Shown: positions 23,673 to 33,737 of the stretch, piece after piece
How the letters are laid out: the number at the start of each line of letters is the position of its first letter
How positions within the stretch are numbered: the stretch's first letter is position 1
Source of the DNA: Pomacea canaliculata
Lineage: Eukaryota; Mollusca; Gastropoda; Architaenioglossa; Ampullariidae
DNA: 64,000 bases
Direction: 5' to 3'
Assembly (NCBI RefSeq): GCF_003073045.1
Contig: NC_037591.1
Location: 25,143,319 to 25,207,318 of the forward strand
Made by a program: the position numbers and the translations under genes
Notes under the pieces: model-generated
What the model saw: the letters and a program-made list of their open reading frames with translations, nothing else
What the model was told of the DNA's origin: nothing
Database searches by the model: none

Positions 23673-26600
23673 CTAGCAACTGAGCCCAACATCCTCACGA
23701 TGATCGCAGTTGTTATGTCCAACGGGGGAGTGGTTACAGGAGAAAATGCTGGCTTCATTTCCTTCGCAGCGAACATCATCCAGTAGAATCAGGCCTGTGC
23801 CAGGAGGGAAGTTAGTACCCATCTTCAGCAACACGGGCGATGTGCTGCAACATTCCATTTACCCTGATGTAGATACAAAAGTGCGACTGAGGAAAGGATT
23901 ACCGTAAGTCAATACAAATGTTTATAAGATGTCCATTGAAAAATATCTACCAAAATGCATTTAAAAATAGGAAAAGATGAAAGATGGGATATGATTGTAT
24001 ACCTATGGATCTGCAGCATTCTGCAAACTACTGTAGCAGCCTGAACTGTGAAATCATCGTCACAGACCGTTCCCCACGCGCCATCGACCTTGACTTCCAG
24101 GCGACCCTCCGAAGGCCATCTGCCATCCACTAGGCGCACCACGCTGTTGGGGTCACTGGTGTGGCTACCTGCAACTAGTTTCATCACAGGGCAAAGTTGG
24201 GGAAAGTGCACGTAGGTAACCGCGATCTATTTGTAAACATCCCTGTCTGTATAAACAATGAATCATGTATGCAGTAAACAAGCAACAGTTTAATATGAAG
24301 CCTAATATTGTCTTTTTCTTCTGTCTTTTTTCCTTTCTTTTGAGCGCGCAGTGGCCGCTAGAAGTACATGGTGAATCCCGTTCTCACCTGAGCAAGAGTT
24401 CCTCAGCTGCTGAAGCTGGGATGTAAGATTTGCGTTCTGCGCTTGCAGCATGTTCACCTGCTGGTGCAGTGTCCTGTCCGTCTGGTTCAGCTCTCTGTTC
24501 TCCTCCTGCAGCGCCTCGAGGCGGCCCTCCAACACCATAAACTTCGTCAGAACTGAATCAACCTTTACTGCAGCTCCGTTCGCCAGCGAGGGATTCAGAT
24601 TCAGACATGCAGTGGTGTGGTCAGTGCTGCTCAGCGAGCAGGTGTAGTCGCCGCCCTCCGCGGGGTTGGGCAGAGTCAGGTAGAAGGTGCCGTTGCTGTA
24701 CGAGGAGCTGTTGACGGTCTCCTCCTGAGAAGTCTGCACAGAAACAATGTGTGAAGCCGAGGCATCTTGGGATGCAAAGACGTCAGCATGTACAGTGTAG
24801 AACAGTATGTTCAACTAACATCCCGATGCCTAGAAACAGGAAATTAGTTTTCTTCTTCTATCAAATTGCTGTAAGCAACGACAGGTAATTGTTCTAGCAC
24901 TTTTAACATAGATGATTTTCTAAACTGTGTCGAAGGTATATCTGAGAAAGGTGGAAAAGGAACAAGCACTCAACTAACCGTCCACAAGACTGTGAAGGGT
25001 GGGTTTCCGATGTCAAGCAGTTTACCACACTCCAGTTGCACGTGCCACTCCCTCGTGTCCTCCCGATAGACAGCCCTGGGCTGCACGCTCGCTGTCAAGC
25101 GTCCACCGCTTGCAATTGGCGGTTCTGCAAGTCAAGAGCTGCGTTTGTTAAATTCGGGAAGAGTGGTCGACATTTCCACGTTTAGGGGTGGTGTTACTAG
25201 CGCACAATGAACACTGAGCTGTTGCTCGCTCGCCCTTTTTTTTTAATATCTCCTATTTTATTTCTTTTATTTTTTGGTAATGTTTATCACATTTTTCTCC
25301 CTTAGAATTGAGTGGTTCTTGCACTCATATTTTTCGGCATAAAATGCTCACTCGTATATCCTGCCCCACATCTTCCGCTCACTTGTGCGTCTACTCATGA
25401 TCGCTTACCTGGGCGGAGGAGGGTGACGTTGCGTGTTTCCGTGTCGCTGGAGCCGCCTTTGTTGATGTTGACGTGCACCGTGTAGACACCAAACTGGTCT
25501 TGCTGCACTCGGGACACCTGGAGGCCAGCGTTAGGCAGAAATGACAATTCTTGAGTTGTTGTTGATGGCGTGAGATAGTTTCCTGCCACGTAGGTTGCCA
25601 AAAGACGTGGACGATCCCCTGCAGGCACGAGACAGAGTAAAGGTTGTATGCCTAGGTGACTTCGTTTACAGCACGTACTATTTTTTCTCACATTCATGAA
25701 ACGTTTTAAATATTTATTTTGTGTATGTTTTGGAACCTTCTTGAAATGAAAGGCATCCATCCACGAATGTTGTTTACATGAAATCTTTTACTTCTTCTAT
25801 CAGTCACGTCAAATACGTACACAAGCAAGCAAACATACCTTCTGGCTGGAAATACCATTCAACGTTGACCAAAGCGTCTCCACGACTTGTCTCAAAACTC
25901 CACGGAATGGTCACATTGTCTCCTGGACATAAAGGAATCGAAGTCCCGTCTGCTGGAGACGACGCGGTCCAGTTGAAAGCCGAGACTGGTGGAATTTGAG
26001 CAATTTTTAATATTTAGTGTACATGTTTGTCAGAACGAATGAAAAATTTCAGGAAAGCAAGCAAAATAGTCGTTCGTTCTATTATGATAAAGTTCGTTCT
26101 TGTTAAACAAAAGGGGTGGAGGGTGACTAGCGGAATGAATGCACATGAAGACACACAAGGTGAAATTTTATTCTTATAATCCTACACTCATAGCTACTGA
26201 ATTTATCTTTGCTGTAATTTTTAAGCTCAAATCGTGTATGAGATTGCTGCAGAAAATTAAAGGGAGTCGATTTTCTTATGATAGTTGGAAACGTTTTAAG
26301 CGCTTTGAGTAAATTTAGTAGAGGACCAAACAAAATACAAAGTAGTAGGGATAAGAAAAGACACTGTCAAGTATGTGTGTGTCACAGTGTGTGTGTTTTG
26401 TATTTAACGTAATAATATGCAGACGGCTCGTGTAATGTTTTGTCGCAGTTCGTATTTTTGGTGTCGCGAATGCGGTTACAATAGATAATGCTATTTCTTT
26501 AGATTAGTCGAGTCCCATGGCCTAGTGGGGGCACTGATAGTATTAGTCTGTACAGAATGACAGAGAAAGTGGAGTCCAGCGCTCTTCCCAATCCACCTGC

Positions 26601-27195
26601 TACCCGACCTGATAAAACAGGTACCAGCCATTGTGAAGTGGACAAGAGGAGTTTCTCATTCGCAAGCTCGAGTAAACTTTGTGAACTTGGGTACACTTTT
26701 AACATGACTTTAGAATTATCTTTATTAAATCCACAGACACACACACTTCTACAAGACAAAGATGTAATCTATTTCACCCCTTCCCCATACCTGTCTTTAA
26801 ATAACAAACAATCTTCACATCAATCTATTGAAAGCTAAAAAAAAAGCTATTCCATAATTTCTCTTTGGAATTTTTATTTTTTAAAGGCGGACAATCTAAT
26901 TAAAGTATTTCCTGTGATGTGTTTTATTAAAGACAAGGTATGTAATATCTCCTATGAGGCGCTGAGATAAAAGAAAAAGTAATACAATGTCTTTTTTTGT
27001 GCATAGATTTTGAAATGCTTTACTCCTTACGGCAATTTGTTTCATATTTGTATGCTCTGTGGAAGTAATTTTGCTCCTTTTCTTGTTTATGTAACAAGTC
27101 TAGTACACAATGATATGCCATTCTATTAGCTATACTTTACCTGCCACTGATGTCCAAGCTACTATAACCCCGAGAATGGTAAGTCTGGCTTCCAT
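23673..27195 (-). CDS. Secreted Ig-Ig-coiled coil-SRCR protein, copy A
   Basis: Seven exons (27141-27195, 25839-25985, 25409-25618, 24979-25124, 24388-24733, 24003-24168, 23673-23844) join in phase to 1242 nt, 413 residues. Residues 1-18 are a signal peptide (MEARLTILGVIVAWTSVA). Ig domain 1 (about 20-137) has one Cys, the core Trp (VEWYF) and FGVYTVHV, where the usual second Cys is missing. Ig domain 2 (about 138-235) has LECGKLL, FTVLWT and GGDYTCSL. A coiled coil of about 55 residues follows (LEGRLEALQEENREL...). The C-terminal SRCR domain (about 303-413) is split over two exons and has six Cys, as in group A SRCR. N-glycosylation motifs are common. This is the layout of gastropod FREP/CREP lectins with SRCR replacing fibrinogen or C-type lectin. 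A secreted, oligomeric recognition role is inferred. Confidence 0.88.
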
Positions 27196-27757
27196 GGCGA
27201 ATCTTGAGAGACACTAGAGCCAGACCTCTGTATGTCTTTGGTATATGGTGCTCTGACTAGTCAGTTTGGGAGCAGAGCGCTGTTTTAACCCATAAATCAT
27301 TAAAAAGTGCCACACACCTAAAGCAATCTTATCAGCTCACTAAGTCAATAAGCGGGCTGCAAAAATGTAAATGATAGAAAAGTTCTGCGAGTCTCTGGAA
27401 GATAACCAGATGTGGTTTTCATTACTGAAAATATGTAGCTGGCGCGTCGACATTGGTTTTAGGGTTTGGAGAGAACCAGTGCAGGGATGGTGTCGATGTT
27501 CATTTGACATGGCCCGTCATTTTCTTTTCCTACAACAAATGTTACTGGTATAGCGCGGTGATCACTCTGATACAGCTCAGTTTATTTCTTTTATTACACT
27601 GTCTTTGTTTGGAGTGCTTTTAGCGCAAGACATGCAGAAAACTTTGGCAGAACACCTTGAATCTGTTAATAATGAGCAATTCCGATAATACAAAAAATGC
27701 ATGCACACATTCATTTTGATTTTGAAATGTGTGTAGGTTTCTCTTCTTTTCATGTAG

Positions 27758-27833
27758 CTAATGGACACACTACTGGACATGCCCGACATGTTGGCACAAA
27801 GACTGGTTAAATCGAATACAGGAGGGAGCTATT
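27758..27833 (+). pseudogene. MTFMT exon 5-like relic in unit A
   Basis: The stretch is 76 nt, the exact length of MTFMT exon 5 (19911-19986). It is preceded by TTTTCATGTAG (MTFMT has TTTTCATGAAG) and followed by the donor GTGAGT. It reads LMDTLLDMPDMLAQR... against [15 protein letters not shown]... in MTFMT, and both end near G..Y. No other MTFMT exon was found beside it. It is much more diverged from MTFMT than units A and B are from each other, so it predates the unit duplication. Confidence 0.65.
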
Positions 27834-28214
27834 GTGAGTAAAGAAGTGTTGATTTGATGATTTCATATGTGTGTATGTGGAGGGAGGGTGGAACATATAC
27901 TGCACGGAATCAATAGATCACTCTTTCACAACATCAGTATTACAACAAACCTGGAGCAATCGGTATTTTACTATTTGACTACTTTTGTGGAAGTGTTTTA
28001 GTGTGTTCACATCTGTTTGTCTGCTGTCGTATCAATATGCGAGTGTGACACATGCTTGGCGTACAAATACATGCTTGGGCTTGGTTTTGTTTGTATGTTT
28101 GGGTAAATATGTCTTGTACAGGTCTATGCACGTGTGTGTGTGTGTGTGTCTCTTTGTCGATATCCCCGTCTGTCTCTCATTCTCTCTCTCTGGCTGTGTG
28201 TGCGCGCGTCCGTG

Positions 28215-28513
28215 CTCAGAAGACTTATATCACTTATTAGTGCCTTGAATATGAAATCACAATAGAAATGGATACATCTCTTCATACAACATGCAGAAAA
28301 CGAATCTTAAATGCACAAATTAAATTCACAGAACTAAATTCTGTTTATGTTCCCTTAACTGATCCAAAATTGAGAAGACATCTTTGTACAGGGCGACCTT
28401 ACATTGCTTTCTGACGATACTGATGACAGCCTCTTCTGGCATGGCTGCTGTATATGAATAAAAAATTACATCTGTCATCCAACAGCTTAGCAGTTTACCT
28501 GAAAATTTACAGT
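28215..28513. repeat. Copy of MTFMT intron-7 segment at the unit junction
   Basis: This is about 92% identical to 20432-20735 and lies exactly between units A and B. It supplies the 3' flank of Ig-SRCR gene B in place of the flank that gene A has. Confidence 0.85.
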
Positions 28514-28690
28514 CTTTCCCTTTAAAGATAATATCCTAAAGCAAAGCCCAAGTATCTAAATAAATACCGTCTTTTGTAAGCAGATGAGTTCAGAAAGTGG
28601 TTTGTAGTGTTTACTGAGCACCTATGTTCAGTTGTGTATGTGTTTCTTGATTAGGTGAGATTGGCAGCTGTTTACGACAGAAAATCAGAG

Positions 28691-31600
28691 TTAGCAACTG
28701 AGCCCAACATCTTCAACATGTTGGCAGTTATTTTCTCCGACGGGGCGATGGTTACAGGAGAAAATGCTGGCTTCACTTCCATCGCAGTGAACATCATCCA
28801 GTAGAATCTTGCCTGTGCCAGGAGGGAAAGTACCCATCTTCTGCACCACGGGCGATGTGCTGCAACATTCCATTCACCCTGATGTAGATACAAAGGTGCG
28901 ACTGAGGAAAGGATTATCGTTAAGTCAATACAAAAGTTTATGAGGTCCATGGAAACATATCTACCAAAATGCATTTAAAAATAAAAGATGAAAGATGGGA
29001 TATGATTGTATACCTATGGATCTGCAGCATTCTGCAAACTACTGTAGCAGCCTGAACTGTGAAATCATCGTCACAGACCGTTCCCCACACGCCATCGACA
29101 TTGACTTCCAGGCGACCCTCCGAAGGCCGTCTACCATCCACTAGGCGCACCACACTGGTGTGGCTACCTGCAACTAGTTTCACCACAGGGCAAAGTTGCT
29201 GAAAGTGCACGTATGTAACCGCGATCTATTTGTAAACATCCCTGTCTGTATAAACAATGAATCATGAATGCAGTAAACAAACAACAGTTTAATATGAAGC
29301 CTAATATTTTGTCTTTTTCTTCTGTCTTTTTTTTCTTTCTTTTGAGCGCTATTGCCGCTAGAAGTACATGGTGAATCCCGTTCTCACCTGAGCAAGAGTT
29401 CCTCAGCTGCTGAAGCTGGGATGTAAGATTTGCGTTCTGCGCTTGCAGCATGTTCACCTGCTGGTGCAGTGTCCTGTCCGTCTGGTTCAGCTCTCTGTTC
29501 TCCTCCTGCAGCGCCTCGAGGCGGCCCTCCAACACCATAAACTTCGTCAGAACTGAATCAACCTTTACTGCAGCTCCGTTCGCCAGCGAGGGATTCAGAT
29601 TCAGACATGCAGTGGTGTGGTCAGTGCTGCTCAGCGAGCAGGTGTAGTCGCCGCCCTCCGCGGGGTTGGGCAGAGTCAGGTAGAAGGTGCCGTTGCTGTA
29701 CGAGGAGCTGTTGACGGTCTCCTCCTGAGAAGTCTGCACAGAAACAATGTATGAAGCCGAGGCATCTTGGGATGCAAAGACTCCAGCATGTACAGTGTAG
29801 AACAGTATGTTCCACTAACATCCCGATGTCTAGAAACAGGAAATTAGTTTTCTTCTTCTATCGAATTGCTGTAAGCAACGACAGGTAATTGTTCTAGCAC
29901 TTTTAACATAGATGATTTTCTAAACTGTATCGAAGGTATATCTGAGAAAGGTGGAAAAGGAACAAGCATTCAACTAACCGTCCACAAGACTGTGAAGGGT
30001 GGGTTTCCGATGTCAAGCAGTGTACCACACTCCAGTTGCACGTGCCACTCCCTCGTGTCCTCCCGATAGACAGCCCTGGGCTGCACGCTCGCTGTCAAGC
30101 GTCCACCGCTTGCAACTGGCGGTTCTGCAAGTCAAGAGCTGCGTTTGTTACATTCGGGAAGAGTGGTCGACATTTCCACGTTTAGGGGAGGTGTTACTAG
30201 CGCACGATGAACACTGAGCTGTTGCTCGCTCGCTCTTTTTTTCAGTATCTCCTATTTTATTTCTTTTATTTTTTTGGTAATGTTTATCACAATTTTCTCC
30301 CTTAGAATTAAGTGCTTCTTGCACTCATATTTTTTGGCATAAAATGCTCACTCGTATACCCTGCCCCACACCTTCCGCTCACCTGTGCGTCTACTCATGA
30401 TCGCTTACCTGGGCGGAGGAGGGTGACGTTGCGTGTTTCCGTGTCGCTGGAGCCGCCTTTGTTGATGTTGACGTGCACCGTGTAGACACCAAACTGGTCT
30501 TGCTGCACTCGGGACACCTGGAGGCCAGCGTTAGGCAGAAATGACAATTCTTGAGTTGTTGTTGATGGCGTGAGATAGTTTCCTGCCACGTAGGTTGCCA
30601 GAAGACGTGGACGATCCCCTGCAGGCACGAGACAGAGTAAAGGTTGTATGCCTAGGTGACTTCGTTTACAGCACGTACTATTTTTTCTCACATTCATGAA
30701 ATGTTTTAAATATTTATTTTGTGTTCGTTTTGGGAACCTTCTTGAAATGAAAGGCATCCATCCACGAATGTTGTTTACATGAAATCTTTCACTTCTTCTA
30801 TTGTCTCAGTCACGTCAAATACGTACACAAGCAAGCAAACATACCTTCTGGCTGGAAATACCATTCAACGTTGACCAAAGCGTCTCCACGACTTGTCTCA
30901 AAACTCCACGGAATGGTCACATTGTCTCCTGGACATAAAAGAATCGAAGTCCCGTCTGCTGGAGACGACGCGGTCCAGTTGAAAGCCGAGACTGGTGGAA
31001 TTCGAGTAATTTTTAATATTTAGTGTACATGTTTGTCAGAATCGAATGAAAAATTTCAGGAAAGCAAGCAAAATAGTCGTTCGTTCTATTATGATAAAGT
31101 TCGTTCTTGTTAAACAAAAAGGGGTGGAGGGTGACTAGCGGAATGAATGCACATGAAGACACACAAGGTGAAATTTTATTCTTATAATCCTACACTCATA
31201 GCTACTGAATTTATCTTTGCTGTAATTTTTAAGCTCAAATCGTGTATGAGATTGCTGCAGAAAATTAAAAGGGAGTCGATTTCTTATGATAGTTGGAAAC
31301 GTTTTAAGCGCTTTGAGTAAATTTAGTAGAGGACCAAACAAAATACAAAGTAGTAGGGATAAGAAAAGACACTGTCAAGTATGTGTGTGTCACAGTGTGT
31401 GTGTGTGTTTTGTATTTAACGTAATAATATGCAGACGGCTCGTGTAATGTTTTGTCGCAGTTCGTATTTTTGGTGTCGCGAATGCGGTTACAATAGATAA
31501 TGCTATTTCTTTAGATTAGTCGAGTCCCATGGCCTAGTGGGGGCACTGATAGTATTAGTCTGTACAGAATGACAGAGAAAGCGGAGTCCAGTGCTCTTCC

Positions 31601-32208
31601 TAATCCACCTGCTACCCGACCTGATAAAACAGGTACCAGCCATTGTGAAGTGGACAAGAGGAGTTTCTCATTCGCAAGCTCGAGTAAACTTTCTGAACTT
31701 GGGTACACTTTTAACATGACTTTAGAATTATCTTTATTAAATCCACAGACACACACACACTTCTACAAGACAAAGATGTAATCTATTTCACCCCTTCCCC
31801 ATACCTGTCTTTAAATAACAAACAATCTTCACATCAATCTATTGAAAGCTAAAAAAAGCTATTCCATAATTTCTCTTTGGAATTTTTATTTTTTAAAGGC
31901 GGACAATCTAATTAAAGTATTTCCTGTGATGTGTTTTATTAAAGACAAGGTATGTAATATCTCCTGTGAGGCGCTGAGATAAAAGAAAAAGTAATACAAT
32001 GTCTTTTTTTTGTGCATAGATTTTGAAATGCTTTACTCCTTACGGCAATTTGTTTCATATTTGTATACTCTGTGGAAGTAATTTTGCTCCTTTTCTTGTT
32101 TATGTAACAAGTCTAGTACACAATGATATGCCATTCTATTAGCTATACTTTACCTGCCACTGATGTCCAAGCCACTATAACCCCGAGAATGGTAAGTCTG
32201 GCTTCCAT
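28691..32208 (-). CDS. Secreted Ig-Ig-coiled coil-SRCR protein, copy B
   Basis: Exons 32154-32208, 30845-30991, 30409-30618, 29979-30124, 29388-29733, 29014-29167 and 28691-28859 join to 1227 nt, 408 residues, with the same domains and phases as copy A. Exon 5 (346 nt) has no difference from copy A, and exons 2-4 show about four. Exons 6 and 7, which encode the SRCR domain, differ by about 26 substitutions, a 12-nt in-frame deletion (loss of DPNS) and a 3-nt deletion. In exon 7 about a dozen residues change, for example VRCEGNEAS to VHCDGSEAS and VGHNNCDHRED to VGENNCQHVED, while all six Cys and the frame are kept. The gene therefore looks functional. Its 3' flank is the MTFMT intron segment, so it lacks the poly(A) signal seen for copy A. 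Confidence 0.88.
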
Positions 32209-32751
32209 GGCGAATCTTGAGAGACACTAGAGCCAGACCTCTGTATGTCTTTGGTATATGGTGCTCTGACTAGTCAGTTTGGGAGCAGAGCGCTGTTTTA
32301 ACCCATAAATCATTAAAAAGTGCCACACACCTAAAGCAATCTTATCAGCTCACTAAGTCAATAAGCGGGCTGCAAAAATGTAAATGTTAGAAAACATCCT
32401 GCGAGTCTCTGGAAGATAACCAGATGTCTTTTTTCATTACTGAAAATATGTAGCCGGCGCATCGACATTGGTTTTTAGGGTGGGGAGAGATGCAGTACAG
32501 GGATGGTGTCGATGTTCATTTGACATGGCCCGTCATTTTCTTTTCCTACAACAAATGTTACTGGTATAGCGCGGTGATCACTCTGATACAGCTCAGTTTA
32601 GTTCTTTTATTACACTGTCTTTGTTTGGAGTGCTTTTAGTAGCACACCTTGAATCTGTTAATAATGAGCAATTCCGATAATACAAAAAATGCATGCACAC
32701 ACATTCATTTTGATTTTGAAATGTGTGTAGGTTTCTCTTCTGTTCATGTAG

Positions 32752-32827
32752 TTAATGGACACACTACTGGATATGCTCGATATGCTGGCACAAAGACTGG
32801 TTAAATCGAATACAGGAGGGAGCTATT
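32752..32827 (+). pseudogene. MTFMT exon 5-like relic in unit B
   Basis: The second copy of the 76-nt relic, between a TAG acceptor and a GTGAGT donor. It reads LMDTLLDMLDMLAQR... and stays open. It differs from the unit A copy by a few bases. Confidence 0.62.
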
Positions 32828-33737
32828 GTGAGTAAAGAAGTGTTAATTTGATGATTTCATATGTATGTAACTGGAGGGAGGGTGAAACATATACTGCACT
32901 GAATCGATAGATCACTCTTTCACAACATCAGTATTACAACAAACCTGGAGCAATCGGTATTTTACTATTTGACTACTTTTGTGGAAGTGTTTTAGTGTGT
33001 TCACATCTGTTTGTCTGCTGTCGTATCAATATGCGAGTGTGACACATGCTTGGCGTACAAATACATGCGTGGGCTTGGTTTTGTTTGCATGTGTTTGGGT
33101 AAATATGTCTTGTACAGGTCTATGCACGTGTGTGTGTCTCTCTCTTTGTCCATATTCCCGTCTGCCTCTCATTCTCTCTCTCTCTGGCTGTGTGTGCGCG
33201 CGCGTCCGTGCATGTGGGTGTCCGTGCGTGCGTGTCTTCTTTTAAAAGGATGCTAACGTTTTACCAAATGCAAGAAAATCAGTTTGTCAAGAAATTCGTG
33301 TAATTGCTCAACTATTTTTAAAAATTATTTTTAATTCATATTTTTTCGCTTTGTAGTTTGTAGTGGATACATTCCCTTAGAAAGGAGAAGGGACTTCTTT
33401 TCAAACTCTCTTTGACTCTGTCCACGGAAGCCTGAAAAATATATCAGAGCATGTTTATCTGTTTTAACGTCTGTTCACTGACATTACTAAGAGGCTTGCG
33501 AAGTTATCTTTGTCTTCATCCCTTCAGGAGAGTGTAACAACAGATCCGGAAATGAGTAGTTATTTAACTCCATGGCAATAATTCTTCTACCCACATGTAC
33601 AAGTACTAACTCCTCAGCACCACTTGCTCACGCCATTTAAAGCTGTGAACTTCTTAGGCACTTAAGAACAACAACAAATCAAATTAAGACCACTTGCACA
33701 CTCACAGTAAGAGAGAGAGATGAAGGGAGGAGGTTAC

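Larger units (their letters stand above)
23497..28214. repeat. Tandem duplication unit A
   Basis: About 4.7 kb repeated in the same orientation at 28513-33210. Coordinates run 5,000 bases apart across most of the gene body. Identity is near complete around exons 2-5, with small indels elsewhere. The unit holds Ig-SRCR gene A, its upstream region and an MTFMT exon-5-like relic. Confidence 0.95.
28513..33210. repeat. Tandem duplication unit B
   Basis: The second copy of the 4.7-kb unit at 23497-28214. It holds Ig-SRCR gene B and a second MTFMT exon-5-like relic. At the right end it runs on into single-copy sequence after GTCCGTG, where unit A meets the MTFMT intron segment. Confidence 0.95.

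Noticed and set aside
23844-23910. Earlier acceptors (CCTCAG, TACATCAG) for the last exon of Ig-SRCR gene A
   Set aside because: Both lead to an in-frame stop before the SRCR core; the TTGCAG site at 23845 keeps the frame in both copies.
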